A DNA stretch of 64,000 bases from Arthrobacter pigmenti (GTDB taxonomy: Bacteria > Actinomycetota > Actinomycetes > Actinomycetales > Micrococcaceae), in contig NZ_JAATJL010000001.1 in assembly GCF_011927905.1 (NCBI RefSeq), positions 2,108,001 through 2,172,000 on the forward strand, in the 5' to 3' direction. A program made the position numbers and the translations under genes. The notes under the pieces are model-generated. The model made no database searches. It worked only from the letters and a program-made list of their open reading frames with translations, and was not told the DNA's origin. Shown piece after piece: positions 26,988 to 36,591 of the stretch; the stretch's first letter is position 1; each line of letters opens with the position of its first letter.

Positions 26988-28088
26988 ATGACCACGCTGG
27001 GAATTGAAGAAGAGTACCTCCTGCTCGATCCTGTCTCAGGCCTGCCCGTCTTCAATGCCACCGAGGTCCAGGAACTGCTCGAAACCGGAGACACCGTCAC
27101 TGGAGACGACATCCAGCGGGAACTGCTCAGCTGCCAGATCGAGACAGCAACCCCGGTATGCGAAACACTCACCGAGGCCGAGGAATCACTGCTGAACTTC
27201 CGCCGCCAGCTCTCGGCTGCAGCCCGTAAGGCGGGAGTCCGAGCAAGCGGCACCGCGACCGCCCCGCGCATCGAGGAAGGCTACCCGCAACTCACCGACA
27301 AGCAGCGCTACCACGAACTCAAGTCAAGCGCCCGGGGCATCGTCGCGGACCAGTTCGTCAACGGACTTCACGTGCACGTTTCCATTCCTGATAAGGAGAC
27401 CGGCGTCCAGGCGCTCAACCGCATCCGCACCTGGCTGCCCATCATCACGGCGCTGAGTGCCAACTCCCCATATTGGCTGGACCGTGACAGCGGCTTCGCG
27501 AGCTGGAGGACCGTTCACTACCGCCGCTGGCCGATCCAGGGCTGCCCGCCGATCTTCGCGGACGCCGAGGATTACGAGCGGCGGATCCAGCGCCTTGTGG
27601 ACACCGGCGTCATTATCGATCGGGGTGTGCTCACGTGGGTGGCGCGCCTGTCGGACCACTATCCCACGCTGGAGGTGCGGACGGCGGACGCCCAGCTGGA
27701 GGCACAGGACTCCGTGCTGCTTGCGGGGCTGATTCGGGGACTTGTGAGCACCGCCGTCAAGGAAGCGTTGGATGGCGCGCCATATCCAGACCCGGATGCG
27801 GAACTGCTCGACGCCGCGCAGTGGCAGGCCGCGCGGCAGGGTCTGGGCGACGTCGTCGTTAATCCGCTGACCGGCAAGCTGGTGCCGGCAAGGGAACAGA
27901 TGGACCGCCTGCTTGAGCACGTAGGTCCGGCGCTCGACGAGGCCGGGGACACGCGCTGGATCCAGAGCGGACTGAAAACCGTCTGGGAACGCGGAACGGG
28001 CGCTGAGCGGCAGCGGCGGGCGATGCAGCAGAGCGGCGTGACCGGACTGATCGACCTGTACACGGAAACACTGATCGCCGAGCGATAG
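26988..28088 (+). CDS. YbdK-type carboxylate-amine ligase (glutamate-cysteine ligase 2 family)
   Basis: The 366-residue protein starts with TLGIEEEYLLLDP, the ATP/Mg2+ glutamate cluster of the GCS2 family, and has VNGLHVHVSIPD (about 123-134), SANSPYWLDRDSGFASWR (about 155-172) and PTLEVRTADAQL (about 225). E. coli YbdK has weak glutamate-cysteine ligase activity, but mycothiol-producing actinobacteria have little use for glutathione, so the true amine substrate is uncertain. It is 72 bp downstream of crcB and convergent with the glucosidase gene. Confidence 0.85.
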   Translation: MTTLGIEEEYLLLDPVSGLPVFNATEVQELLETGDTVTGDDIQRELLSCQIETATPVCETLTEAEESLLNFRRQLSAAARKAGVRASGTATAPRIEEGYPQLTDKQRYHELKSSARGIVADQFVNGLHVHVSIPDKETGVQALNRIRTWLPIITALSANSPYWLDRDSGFASWRTVHYRRWPIQGCPPIFADAEDYERRIQRLVDTGVIIDRGVLTWVARLSDHYPTLEVRTADAQLEAQDSVLLAGLIRGLVSTAVKEALDGAPYPDPDAELLDAAQWQAARQGLGDVVVNPLTGKLVPAREQMDRLLEHVGPALDEAGDTRWIQSGLKTVWERGTGAERQRRAMQQSGVTGLIDLYTETLIAER

Positions 28089-28092
28089 CCCC

Positions 28093-28153
28093 ATCGACTT
28101 CACAGGACACGCCGATATGCACTCTTGAATGCGGCGTGTCCTGCGTAGTCGAT
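28093..28153. terminator. Long bidirectional hairpin between convergent genes
   Basis: CAGGACACGCCG (28103-28114) pairs perfectly with 28132-28143, and outer arms ATCGACT (28093-28099) and AGTCGAT (28147-28153) extend the stem across a small mismatch. It fills the 79-bp gap between the ligase and the glucosidase stops. Confidence 0.8.
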
Positions 28154-28167
28154 TGGAACTGCGACCT

Positions 28168-29874
28168 TCAGGCGATCCGCAGGATCCGCACTTCCCACGG
28201 GCGGAGTTCCGCACCGTCCAGGCTTTTATAGTTCCCAAGCACCAGGGGGCCGGTCGGCAAGTCAGCCGGCTGGGTCAGCGGGTCCCCTGAGACGTTGCCA
28301 ACGGTCAGAAGGGTGGAACCGTTGTAGCTGCGGGTGAAGGCATAGAGGGCCGGGTGGTCCGCTGCGAGCATCGAGAAGTCTCCGAGTCGCACGGTTTCGT
28401 CCTTGTGCCGCAGTTCGATGAGCTGCTGATAGAACCTGAAAACTGACTTTCCGGATGCGCGGTCAGCTTCAGCATTGAGGCTCGCGTAGTTCGGGTTGAT
28501 GTCTATCCAGGGGGTCCCGGTGGTGAAACCCGCCTGCTCCCTTCCCGTCCATTGGACGGGCGTGCGCGCGTTGTCCCGGCTCATGATGCGAAGGTTGCGC
28601 AGCACCTCCTCGGGATCTTGCCCCAGCGCTGTCGTGGCCTCATAGAAGTGGTTGATCGATTCGACATCGCGGAAGTCGCTCACGGCTTCGAAGGGCGCAT
28701 TCGTCATGCCGATCTCTTCGCCCTGGTAGATGTACGGCGTGCCACGGTGCAGGTGCAGAATGGCCGCCCAGAGCGTCGCGGATTCGTAGCGGTACTTCGC
28801 GTCGTCTCCGAACCGTGAAACCAGCCGCGGCTGATCGTGGTTGTTGAGGTAAAGGCTGTTCCACCCTGTGTCGGCCAGACCCTTCTGCCACCGGTTCCAG
28901 GACGTCTTGAGATCCCGGAGGTCCAGTCCCTTGTAGTCCCACTTGCCGCCCGGTCCGTAGTCAAGGCCGACGTGCTCGAACTGGAAGACCATGTCCACTT
29001 CCCGCCGTGCGGGATCGGTGAAGAGCTTAGCCTCATCGATGGTCACACCCGGCATCTCGCCCACTGTGATGAGCTCAGCGTCGCGACCTTCGAACACCTC
29101 GCGGTGCATCTCCTGGAGGAAATCGTGGATCCGTGGACCGGAAATGTAATGAGGGGAACCATCGCCCCACAGTTTCCCAGCGGGCACCGGACCGTCCGGC
29201 AGCGCGGGATTCTTTGAGATGAAGTTGATGACATCCATGCGGAAGCCGTCCACTCCGCGGTCCAGCCACCAGGTCATCATCTCGTAGACGGCGGCTCGTA
29301 CATCGGGGTTTTCCCAGTTCAGATCGGGTTGCTCCGGCGTGAACAGGTGCAGGTAATACTGGCCGGTCGCAGGGTGCAGGGTCCAGCTTGGACCGCTGAA
29401 GGCGGAGCCCCAGTTAGTGGGCTCTGCACCTCTCTCCCCCGGGCTGAAGCCCTCACGGGCCTCGCGCCACCAGTACCAGTCCCGCTTCGGGCTGTTCACC
29501 GACGAGGAAGAATCAATAAACCACGGGTGCTCGCTGGATGTGTGGTTGACCACCAGATCCATGACCAGCTTCATGCCGCGGCTGTGGACGCCCTTGAGCA
29601 ACTCGTCGAACTGCTCGAGGGTACCGAAGGTGGGATCGATCCGCCGGTAGTCGCTGATGTCGTACCCGTTGTCATGCTGCGGTGAAGAGTAGATCGGCGA
29701 GAGCCACAGGACGTCCACCCCAAGATCGGCGAGGTGGTCGAGCTTCGCGACGATGCCGCCAAGGTCGCCGATACCGTCACCGTTGGAATCAGCGAAGCTG
29801 CGCGGATAGATCTGGTAGACGACGGCGCCGGTCCACCAGGCTGGCTCGGTTGCGGGAATGTTGGGGGTGCTCAC
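28168..29874 (-). CDS. GH13 alpha-glucosidase (oligo-1,6-glucosidase-like)
   Basis: The 568-residue enzyme has GH13 regions in order: DLVVNHTSSEHPWF, nucleophile in GVDGFRMDVINF (about 205), acid/base in LITVGEMPG (about 262) and NNHDQPRLVSRFG (about 335). The early segment WWTGAVVYQIYPRSFADSNGDGIGDL is typical of alpha-glucosidases acting on small alpha-1,4/1,6 oligosaccharides. No signal peptide, so cytosolic. The GTG at 29874 has GAGAGGA upstream and overlaps the stop of a vanished permease gene, implying it once was the last gene of a sugar-uptake operon. Confidence 0.9.
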   Translation of the reverse strand: MSTPNIPATEPAWWTGAVVYQIYPRSFADSNGDGIGDLGGIVAKLDHLADLGVDVLWLSPIYSSPQHDNGYDISDYRRIDPTFGTLEQFDELLKGVHSRGMKLVMDLVVNHTSSEHPWFIDSSSSVNSPKRDWYWWREAREGFSPGERGAEPTNWGSAFSGPSWTLHPATGQYYLHLFTPEQPDLNWENPDVRAAVYEMMTWWLDRGVDGFRMDVINFISKNPALPDGPVPAGKLWGDGSPHYISGPRIHDFLQEMHREVFEGRDAELITVGEMPGVTIDEAKLFTDPARREVDMVFQFEHVGLDYGPGGKWDYKGLDLRDLKTSWNRWQKGLADTGWNSLYLNNHDQPRLVSRFGDDAKYRYESATLWAAILHLHRGTPYIYQGEEIGMTNAPFEAVSDFRDVESINHFYEATTALGQDPEEVLRNLRIMSRDNARTPVQWTGREQAGFTTGTPWIDINPNYASLNAEADRASGKSVFRFYQQLIELRHKDETVRLGDFSMLAADHPALYAFTRSYNGSTLLTVGNVSGDPLTQPADLPTGPLVLGNYKSLDGAELRPWEVRILRIA

Positions 29875-29948
29875 TTTGTCGATCCTCTCATCACCCCGGA
29901 GATTACCCAACGCTGAGCGAACAGGTAGACCAGCAGGAGCGGTGCCAA
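29871..29948 (-). pseudogene. 3' remnant of a sugar ABC transporter permease gene (MalG-like)
   Basis: The minus strand directly before the glucosidase encodes LAPLLLVYLFAQRWVISGV followed by MRGSTK and a TGA that overlaps the glucosidase GTG. This is the characteristic C-terminus of carbohydrate ABC permeases: last transmembrane helix, FAQRW, then a short GxxxGxxK-like tail. Nothing upstream encodes the remaining roughly 250 residues; within about ten bases the sequence runs into the end of the next small ORF. I infer a deletion that removed the transporter and left the glucosidase. Confidence 0.75.
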
Positions 29949-29952
29949 CTGA

Positions 29953-30177
29953 CTACCGTCCTTCGTTGCGCCGAGTCAGCCCGACAGTCAGGCACACGAG
30001 GCCTGCAGCCAGTGGCAGCAGTGTGTAGAGGGTGTGTGTGCCGCCAACGTAGCTCATATAGAAAATGTAGATGAAGGTGCCCACAACCAGAACGAGCCCA
30101 ACAACCATGAATGCCCGGCCGCGGTGCGGAGGCGGTATCGGCGGCAGCCACGAGGGACGATCGTTCATCCAGCTCAC
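29953..30177 (-). CDS. Small membrane protein with two transmembrane helices
   Basis: The 74-residue product has a proline-rich N-terminus (SWLPPIPPPHRGR), then two hydrophobic helices (AFMVVGLVLVVGTFIYIFYM; TLLPLAAGLVCLTVGL) and a basic tail. The GTG at 30177 is used here; an ATG at 30168 with GTGAG upstream is an alternative that shortens it by three residues. It lies downstream of ssrA and next to the permease remnant. Function unknown. Confidence 0.6.
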   Translation of the reverse strand: MSWMNDRPSWLPPIPPPHRGRAFMVVGLVLVVGTFIYIFYMSYVGGTHTLYTLLPLAAGLVCLTVGLTRRNEGR

Positions 30178-30282
30178 GTGCTAAGCCTACCGGCAGGGTC
30201 CCGCCGCCGAGCGGAGCGAGGTCATGGGGGGTCGGGAGGCGCTACCGGCCCGGTCCCGAATGCCTGAGCTGCGCTTAAATGC

Positions 30283-30313
30283 CAGCACCCCTGGCCGTCG
30301 GCCAGGGGTGCTG
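30283..30313 (-). terminator. Hairpin terminator after ssrA
   Basis: A perfect 14-bp stem (30283-30296 with 30300-30313) with a 3-nt loop lies just past the tmRNA 3' end on the minus strand, followed by ATTT. Confidence 0.88.
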
Positions 30314-30316
30314 ATA

Positions 30317-30685
30317 GGTGGAGATGGCGGGAATTGAACCCGCGTCCGATGCAGTTTAGTCAGGGCTTCTCCGGGCGCAGTTTGCGTCAGATTTTCTCGG
30401 CCCCAGCCATCATGCAAACAAGTGGCTGATCCGGGCCCAGTTGCATAAGAGTCCCCCTGGTTCCTGCAACAAAAACCAAGAGCAGTGGCCCTCTAAATGA
30501 CGCCAGGATCCGGGTCAAGAGCAAACCCGGGCTGACGGACTAGCTCGGCTGCTTAGGCAGCGAGAGCGAAGTCAGTGCGCTTTTGTTCGGCACTTATTGT
30601 TTTACAGAGAGCGTTTACGAGATAACTCTGTATCCTCGGCCCGCTTCCCCTGTCGCGACTAACATCGTCGAAACCTGTCATCCCC
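30317..30685 (-). ncRNA. ssrA: Transfer-messenger RNA (tmRNA)
   Basis: The minus strand begins GGGGATGACAGGTTTCGACG and ends in GGTTCAATTCCCGCCATCTCC-A-CC, with a seven-pair acceptor stem and a T-loop. The tag reading frame is at 30591-30553: GCC GAA CAA AAG and onward to TAA, giving AEQKRTDFALAA. The last A of the CCA end appears not to be encoded (the next base is T). Together with SmpB it rescues ribosomes stalled on broken mRNAs and marks the products for proteolysis. smpB lies two genes upstream on the same strand. Confidence 0.97.
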
Positions 30686-30769
30686 GTATTGAGTTATCAA
30701 TCCGGATTGCTCCGGGCTACCCATCATAACGCACCTCGACCTGGAATCATTCCCGCGAAGCTGCGTTTG

Positions 30770-31141
30770 CTAGAAGTTGAACCCCAGGATCACGATCTGT
30801 GCCTGCCACAGCATCAGAACCACGAAGGATACGGCAACGAAGGCCAGCCCAAGGGCCGCCAGAGCAGTAGTCGCAGCCTGTTTCCGCCGGAAGCTCCACC
30901 AGAACACGGCGATGTTCATGAGCACCAGCACCGGTGACACCCAAATGATGACCTGCGCAAGATACACGTAGATCAGGAACATAAACGGGATGAGCGAGAG
31001 GATGCCCGCCGGAACAATCGCGAAAAGCAGAAGGAGATCGACAATCGCCCCCACGGTGATCCACCAGGGGCGCTTGTACTTGAGTTCTGATTCTTCTTCG
31101 GTCTCGTCCGAGTCCTGGGCTTCCCAGAAGACATCGCTCAT
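30770..31141 (-). CDS. Hypothetical membrane protein between smpB and ssrA
   Basis: The 123-residue product has an acidic N-terminus (EAQDSDETEEESELKYKRP) and about three hydrophobic segments (WWITVGAIVDLLLLFAIVP, LIPFMFLIYVYLAQVIIWVSPVLVLMNIAVFWW, ALAALGLAFVAVSFVVLML). Its ATG overlaps the smpB stop by four bases, so it is translated with smpB. The family is unknown to me; the coupling suggests only shared expression. Confidence 0.75.
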   Translation of the reverse strand: MSDVFWEAQDSDETEEESELKYKRPWWITVGAIVDLLLLFAIVPAGILSLIPFMFLIYVYLAQVIIWVSPVLVLMNIAVFWWSFRRKQAATTALAALGLAFVAVSFVVLMLWQAQIVILGFNF

Positions 31142-31611
31142 GCGCCGAGATTCCTTTCGCGCATTGCACGCTGTGCTTCGCGGTTGTCCTGATGCTCCCG
31201 CAGGGTCTGGCGCTTGTCGTATTCGCGCTTGCCTCGGGCAATGCCGATTTCCACTTTCGCGCGCCCATTGAGGAAGTACAGCTGCAACGGGACAATGGTG
31301 AATCCACTTTCGCGGATCTTATGCGAGATCTTTGTGAGCTCCTCGCGGTGAAGGAGCAGCTTACGACGACGACGCGCGGCATGGTTGGTCCAGCTTCCCT
31401 GCGAGTACTCAGGGATGTGGATGCCCTCAAGCCACAGTTCGTCGTTGTAGAAGATCGCGTAGCCGTCCACCAACGATGCCCGACCGGCCCGCAGCGATTT
31501 CACCTCGGTGCCTTGCAACGCAATGCCGGCCTCGTAGGTGTCCAGCACCAGATAGTCGTGCCGGGCCTTCCGATTGGTGGCCACTACCTGACGGCCACTT
31601 TCCTTGGGCAC
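31138..31611 (-). CDS. smpB: SsrA-binding protein
   Basis: The 157-residue protein shows the SmpB OB-fold motifs: VATNRKARHDYLVLDTYEAGIALQGTEVKSLRAGRASL, HIPEYSQGSWTNHAARRRRKLLLHREE, and the KVEIGIARGKREYDKRQTLRE region leading to the basic tail that mimics mRNA in the A site. It is required for tmRNA entry into stalled ribosomes. ssrA lies about 450 bp downstream. Confidence 0.97.
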   Translation of the reverse strand: MPKESGRQVVATNRKARHDYLVLDTYEAGIALQGTEVKSLRAGRASLVDGYAIFYNDELWLEGIHIPEYSQGSWTNHAARRRRKLLLHREELTKISHKIRESGFTIVPLQLYFLNGRAKVEIGIARGKREYDKRQTLREHQDNREAQRAMRERNLGA

Positions 31612-31703
31612 GGTTCAACTCCTTCAGTAGCGCTGGTCCTTGCGGCCGCGACGGACCGCGACAGGACGTAGACAATTCGCATACCAGTCTACGCGCGAAG
31701 CGG

Positions 31704-33212
31704 CTACAGGACGCCCATCGGGTCAACCAAGCTGCCGTTGAGCACTGTTTCGAAGTGCAGGTGGCACCCCGTGGAGTTACCCGTGGTGCCGGTATAGCCG
31801 ATGAGTTGACCGGCACTCACGTTCTGGCCCGGAGCAACGAGGTAACTGGACAGGTGGTAGAAGTTCGTCGCCAATGCGTTTCCGCCGATGACGCCGTGGT
31901 TCAGCACAATGCGGTTACCCGCGCCCGGCAGTACGTTGGAGTCGGCGAACCACACTTCGCCCGCAGCTGGAGCGTACAGCGGCGTACCGCAGGCAACGCC
32001 ATAATCAATGCCGGTGTGTGTGTAGCCGCCGGTGCCGTTGAAGTCGATCGTGCCGAGAGGGGTTGGACGCCAACCATATCCGGAGGTGATGGGGCCATTG
32101 ACGGGCGCCCGTAATCCGAAAGCTGAGGGACTGGAGGTCTGGGGCGGCTCGATCACCGGTGCTACAGGTGCGGGGACGACGGGCGCAGGAGCCGGCCTGT
32201 TAGCCGCGGCCGCTGCTTCAGCTGCCCGGCGGTTTGCCTCAGCGGCTTCTGCTGCACGCCGGGCGTTCTCGATGCGGGCGCGCTCTTCAGCTTCCGCCTT
32301 CAGCCGCGCTTCTTCCCGTTTACGGGCTTCTTCGATGAGGCGCCGCTGCCGTTCTGCAATATCGTCAACGACCTGCTGGTGTGCTTCCTCGACCTGGGCA
32401 AGCTTCGCTTCAATGACGGGCTTCTGCTCCTGCAGCTTGTCCGAGAGTGCGGAAGTGTCCGAGACCAGCTTGTCGACCTTGGCCTTCTCCGCTGCTGCTT
32501 CGTCCCGCGCTGCCTGTTCGGCGGCAAGGGCGGCGTCGGCCTTCGCCTTCAGGTCGCGGATCTCTTCCTCGACGGCTACCAACCGTGCCTGGGAGTTCAC
32601 GTTCGTCGCATTCTGCTGGGCCAGCCGTTCCAGCGCGGCGTTCTGGCTGCGCAGGGCCTGGTCGACCAGTTCCATGGAGGCGAAGCTGTCTCCGCCGTCG
32701 CTGCCAAGCATGAGCGACAGGCTGGTGGGTACGCCCCCACTCTTGTAAGCCTGGGTAGCGATCTGGCCAATAACCTCGCGGGTCTTGGCCATCTCGGCTT
32801 CGTCCTGCTTCAGCTGCTCGGTGATCTTGTTCTTGGTTTCCTCCGCCAGCTGGACGCGCTGGGCGAGTGCGTTAACCTCGGCAGTCGCCGCTTCTACGCG
32901 GCCCTGCGCGTCAGCCAGTGCCTGCTGCGCTCCGGGAAGCTGACCCTGGTATACCTTGAGCTGCGCGATGGTCTCGGTGATGTCTGCATCGAGGTACTCG
33001 ATCGACTGCTGGACTTCGGCAATCTCCTGCTCAAGAGCATTCTTGCGGTCATCGAGCTCATCCGCGAACACGGGGCCGCTCAGCGTCAGAGTGAGGGCAG
33101 CAACGGTGGCAAGGGATAATCCAGTGATGGCCTTCACGACGCCGGGTCGACCAAGTGGCCGGACGTATCCTGCGGTCAGGCTGCGCGCGCTGTGTCTTCT
33201 CACGGTTACCAC
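31704..33212 (-). CDS. Secreted coiled-coil M23-family murein hydrolase or its activator, FtsEX-linked
   Basis: The 502-residue protein has an N-terminal signal anchor (GVVKAITGLSLATVAALTLTLSGPVFA), a long coiled coil (about 50-330: LEQEIAEVQQSIEYLDADITETIAQ, and QKPVIEAKLAQVEEAHQQVVDDIAE), an Ala/Pro-rich linker and a C-terminal LytM/M23 domain with HTGIDYGVACGTPLYAPAAGEV and GCHLHFETV. The H-x(n)-D and HxH ligands are present, so it may be active. It follows ftsX directly and parallels PcsB/EnvC/RipC, which FtsEX activates at the septum. GTG at 33212 and GTG at 33203 are both possible starts. Confidence 0.88.
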   Translation of the reverse strand: MVTVRRHSARSLTAGYVRPLGRPGVVKAITGLSLATVAALTLTLSGPVFADELDDRKNALEQEIAEVQQSIEYLDADITETIAQLKVYQGQLPGAQQALADAQGRVEAATAEVNALAQRVQLAEETKNKITEQLKQDEAEMAKTREVIGQIATQAYKSGGVPTSLSLMLGSDGGDSFASMELVDQALRSQNAALERLAQQNATNVNSQARLVAVEEEIRDLKAKADAALAAEQAARDEAAAEKAKVDKLVSDTSALSDKLQEQKPVIEAKLAQVEEAHQQVVDDIAERQRRLIEEARKREEARLKAEAEERARIENARRAAEAAEANRRAAEAAAAANRPAPAPVVPAPVAPVIEPPQTSSPSAFGLRAPVNGPITSGYGWRPTPLGTIDFNGTGGYTHTGIDYGVACGTPLYAPAAGEVWFADSNVLPGAGNRIVLNHGVIGGNALATNFYHLSSYLVAPGQNVSAGQLIGYTGTTGNSTGCHLHFETVLNGSLVDPMGVL

Positions 33213-33213
33213 C

Positions 33214-34125
33214 CTAAACCTTCAAGTAGCGTCTGAGGGTTAGGAGCGAAGATGCGCCCGCCAACAGTGCTGCAAGGAGGAAGAGTGCAGGCACGACGAG
33301 CAGCAGCTCCCGTGTCGAGATGAAACCCATCTGTGGATACTCGCGGGAGAGCCACTCCCCGCCGTAGCGCAGGACCGCCCAAAGAGTGCCCGAGGCGATG
33401 GCAGCACCAAGGATGGCAGCGATAACTCCCTCCAGCACAAAGGGCAACTGGATGATCGCCTTGCTCGCGCCGACCAGTCTCATAATGCCGGTTTCACGCC
33501 GTCGGCTGAAGGCAGAGAGTCGGATGGTGGTGGCAACCAGCAGGATTGCGCCGACGCTCATGACAACGGCGATGCCTAGCGCCACGAGCGATGCGATGTT
33601 GATATAACCAAAGATCTCCTCGAGGAACTCGCGCTGGTCGCTGACAATGTCGACCCCGGGCTCTGAAGAGAACGCCTCGCTGATCACTTCGTACTTCTCA
33701 GGATCCACCAGGCCCACCCGGAAAGACTCGGGAAGTTGCTCGGCGGTTACTGCCTCGACGATCGGCGAATTGGCGAGCTGCTCGCGAAAGTGCACCAGGG
33801 CCTGTTCCTGCGATTCGTACTCCACCGTCTCAACATAGGCACTGAGTTCAGGCGATTTGAGCTTGGCTTCGATGGCGCTGCGCTGCTCATCGGTGACCGG
33901 CCCGGCCGCACAGCTTTCCGCCGTCGAGTTCTCTACGCAGAGGAACACGGCTACCTGGACGCGGTCGTACCAATAGCCCTTCATCTGGTCGATTTGAAGC
34001 TGCAGCAGGCCTGCGGCGCCAACGAAGGTGAGCGAGATAAACGTGACCAGCACAACGGATACAACCATCACGAGGTTGCGCCGCATCCCTGAAGCGATCT
34101 CACCAAGGACGAATGCGAACCTCAC
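33214..34125 (-). CDS. ftsX: Cell division protein FtsX
   Basis: The 303-residue protein has a first transmembrane helix ([24 protein letters not shown]), an extracellular domain of about 120 residues containing [13 protein letters not shown], and three C-terminal transmembrane helices with the FtsX-core motif [26 protein letters not shown]. It transmits ATP hydrolysis by FtsE to the extracellular hydrolase encoded next. Start overlaps the ftsE stop (ATGA). Confidence 0.96.
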   Translation of the reverse strand: MRFAFVLGEIASGMRRNLVMVVSVVLVTFISLTFVGAAGLLQLQIDQMKGYWYDRVQVAVFLCVENSTAESCAAGPVTDEQRSAIEAKLKSPELSAYVETVEYESQEQALVHFREQLANSPIVEAVTAEQLPESFRVGLVDPEKYEVISEAFSSEPGVDIVSDQREFLEEIFGYINIASLVALGIAVVMSVGAILLVATTIRLSAFSRRRETGIMRLVGASKAIIQLPFVLEGVIAAILGAAIASGTLWAVLRYGGEWLSREYPQMGFISTRELLLVVPALFLLAALLAGASSLLTLRRYLKV

Positions 34126-34826
34126 TTGGCTGCCGCCGTCGTCGTTCCGATGTAGATGCCTTGGGCGTCGTCACGGACCACGGTGCCGTCGCGTAGTTCG
34201 ACGACGCGCTTGCGCATTGTGTTGACGATGTCGTCATCGTGGGTGGCCATGACAACGGTGGTGCCGTTCTGATTGATCTTGTCCAGGACCTTCATGATGC
34301 CCATGGACGTGGTGGGATCGAGGTTTCCGGTGGGCTCGTCAGCGAGCAGGATGCCGGGCTTGTTCACAATCGCGCGTGCAATGGCAACGCGCTGTTGCTC
34401 ACCACCGGAAAGTTCATGGGGCATGCGGTTGTTTTTGCCTTCAAGGCCAACAGTTTTCAGTACTTCGGGGACCGTTTCGCGGATGACGGCGCGGCTCTTT
34501 CCGATTACCTGCATGGCGAATGCGACGTTGGCGAAGACGGATTTGTTGGGCAGCAGACGGAAGTCCTGGAAGACAACGCCGATTCCCCGGCGCAGCTTCG
34601 GCACGCGCCAGCTCGGGATGTTCGCGACATTCTGTCCGGCGACGTACACGGCGCCGCGGGTGGCGCGATCTTCCTTGAGCACCAGGCGGATGAACGTCGA
34701 TTTTCCGGATCCGGATGCGCCGACCAAAAAGACAAACTCGCTACGGTCAACATCAAGGCTGACGCCGTCGAGGGCGGGCTTTGACTTTTGATCGTAGATT
34801 TTGGTGACTTGCTCGAATCTGATCAT
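34122..34826 (-). CDS. ftsE: Cell division ATP-binding protein FtsE
   Basis: The 234-residue ABC ATPase has Walker [10 protein letters not shown] (about 36-44), signature [14 protein letters not shown] (about 139) and Walker [14 protein letters not shown] (about 160). The RIRF-like [11 protein letters not shown] start is typical. It pairs with FtsX in the membrane to control peptidoglycan hydrolysis during division. The 153-bp gap upstream toward prfB holds no clear feature. Confidence 0.96.
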   Translation of the reverse strand: MIRFEQVTKIYDQKSKPALDGVSLDVDRSEFVFLVGASGSGKSTFIRLVLKEDRATRGAVYVAGQNVANIPSWRVPKLRRGIGVVFQDFRLLPNKSVFANVAFAMQVIGKSRAVIRETVPEVLKTVGLEGKNNRMPHELSGGEQQRVAIARAIVNKPGILLADEPTGNLDPTTSMGIMKVLDKINQNGTTVVMATHDDDIVNTMRKRVVELRDGTVVRDDAQGIYIGTTTAAAK

Positions 34827-34979
34827 GACTACTTTGCGCCCACGTGTTGCTGCCGGTGCGCGGGCTCTTAGGTGGGGGAAGGGAGCACCGGCTCCTCGAC
34901 TATAGGCAGCCGATCGGCGTATTGACGGGCAGGTTGCCGGTGTGTCGCGGAACCGTAACGCCGGTTGGAGACTCCCGGA

Positions 34980-36095
34980 TCAGTTCTCGCTGTTACGCGT
35001 ATTGGCGCGCCAGCGGATGCCGGCGTCGATGAAGTCGTCGATTTCGCCGTCGAACACCGCTGACGGATTGCCTACCTCGTGTTCGGTGCGCAGGTCCTTG
35101 ACCATCTGGTACGGATTCAGGACATAGGAGCGCATCTGGTCTCCCCAGGAGGCCTTCACGTCCCCGGCGAGCGCCTTCTTTTCCGCGTCTTCCTGCTCCT
35201 TTTTGAGCAGCAGCAGACGTGACTGCAGCACGCGCAGGGCCGCCGCGCGGTTCTGGATCTGGGACTTTTCGTTTTGCATGGACACGACGATCCCGGTTGG
35301 GATGTGGGTCAGCCGCACAGCGGAGTCGGTGGTGTTGACCGACTGACCACCAGGGCCGGAGGACCGGAAGACGTCCACACGGATTTCGTTGTCTGGGATT
35401 TCGATGGAGTCGGTCTGTTCAATGAGAGGAATGACTTCAACGGCGGCGAAGGAGGTCTGGCGCCGGCCCTGGTTATCGAAGGGGCTGATGCGCACGAGGC
35501 GGTGGGTGCCGGCTTCAACGGATAGCGTCCCGAAAGCGTAGGGGGCCTTGACCTCGAACGTCGCGGATTTGAGGCCGGCTTCTTCAGCGTAGGAGGTGTC
35601 GAGGACCTGTGTCGGATAGCCTCTGCGTTCGGCCCAACGCAAGTACATTCGCAGGAGCATTTCCGCGAAGTCCGCGGCGTCCACTCCCCCGGCGCCGGAC
35701 CGGATGCTCACTACCGCCTCGCGTTCGTCCCACTCACCGGCCAGGAGTGTGACTACCTCGAGCTCGTCGAGCGCTTTGCTGAGTGAGGTGAGTTCCCTGA
35801 CCGACTCGGTACGGGAGTCTTCATCGTCTTCGTCCTGGGCGAGCTCGACGAGGACTTCAAGGTCATCAATGCGGGCGGTGAGTCTCTCGAGGCGCTCGAG
35901 TGCGGACTGTTTGTGGGAGAGCCTGGAGGTGATCTGCTGTGCTGCGGCGGGGTCATCCCACAGGTTGGGGACACCGGCTTGCTCGCTGAGTTCGGCGATT
36001 TCCGCGCGGATCCCTTCGACGTCCGAGACTGCCTCAATGGACTCGTATTTGGCTCGGAGGGCGCGGATCTCTGCGGAAAAATCAATGTCTGCCAT
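34980..36095 (-). CDS. prfB: Peptide chain release factor 2
   Basis: The 371-residue protein has the RF2-specific SPF tripeptide ([18 protein letters not shown], about 205) that reads UGA/UAA and the catalytic GGQ in [19 protein letters not shown] (about 250). The frame is continuous from the start, so the programmed frameshift of E. coli prfB is absent, as usual in actinobacteria. It is the first gene of the group ahead of ftsE-ftsX, a conserved actinobacterial order. Confidence 0.97.
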   Translation of the reverse strand: MADIDFSAEIRALRAKYESIEAVSDVEGIRAEIAELSEQAGVPNLWDDPAAAQQITSRLSHKQSALERLERLTARIDDLEVLVELAQDEDDEDSRTESVRELTSLSKALDELEVVTLLAGEWDEREAVVSIRSGAGGVDAADFAEMLLRMYLRWAERRGYPTQVLDTSYAEEAGLKSATFEVKAPYAFGTLSVEAGTHRLVRISPFDNQGRRQTSFAAVEVIPLIEQTDSIEIPDNEIRVDVFRSSGPGGQSVNTTDSAVRLTHIPTGIVVSMQNEKSQIQNRAAALRVLQSRLLLLKKEQEDAEKKALAGDVKASWGDQMRSYVLNPYQMVKDLRTEHEVGNPSAVFDGEIDDFIDAGIRWRANTRNSEN

Positions 36096-36132
36096 GGTGA
36101 TTCAAGCCTACGTCATGGTGTGGCGGTCACAA

Positions 36133-36591
36133 CTATCGCCTCAGATCCGCGCGGGCGTCGGCCGTGGCGACGATGGGGATACCCGCGGGCACAAGGAAAT
36201 TCACAATCGGTGGGTGTACGACGGCGGTGAGCACCACCCGCGCTGTGCGTGGGTCGGGTGCTCCGGTTGCCGGGCCCAGGGCCAGCTCGCTAAAGCGGGA
36301 ACCCGCTCCTGAGCGCTCAAGGTATCCTGACGCGGCGCGGGCCACCGACTCGGAATCCAGTGTCGGGGCCGGCTCGCCAACACCGGATTCGATGTTGGCG
36401 ACTCCGAAGGTATCGGCAGCAGTGAGTACTGCACCGTCGGCGACGGACAACAGCTTCTTGTGCTCGATGTAGACGGCCGAAATTGCCGTGACGACGGCGA
36501 CAACCAGAAGGGAGAGCAGGATGTAGCCGATGACGAGGATCGAGATCTGTCCGGATTCGGGATCCCCGGGTTCCTGCTGCGCCCCGCTCAT
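36133..36591 (-). CDS. TadG-like pilus assembly/secreted protein
   Basis: The 152-residue product has one N-terminal transmembrane helix (ISILVIGYILLSLLVVAVVTAISAVYIEHKKLLSVADGAVLTAADTFG), the TadG-like pattern in which a membrane segment precedes an alanine-rich ADxAA stretch. The rest is predicted extracellular. Its ATG at 36591 overlaps the stop of the preceding TadE-like gene. It is the last gene of the tad operon. Confidence 0.75.
   Translation of the reverse strand: MSGAQQEPGDPESGQISILVIGYILLSLLVVAVVTAISAVYIEHKKLLSVADGAVLTAADTFGVANIESGVGEPAPTLDSESVARAASGYLERSGAGSRFSELALGPATGAPDPRTARVVLTAVVHPPIVNFLVPAGIPIVATADARADLRR

Noticed and set aside
31192-31671. 159-codon plus-strand frame over smpB
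   Set aside because: Antisense to smpB, which is unambiguous by sequence and by its link to ssrA.
34980-36095. Programmed frameshift in prfB
   Set aside because: The frame is continuous from the start codon with no internal TGA, so no frameshift control is present.
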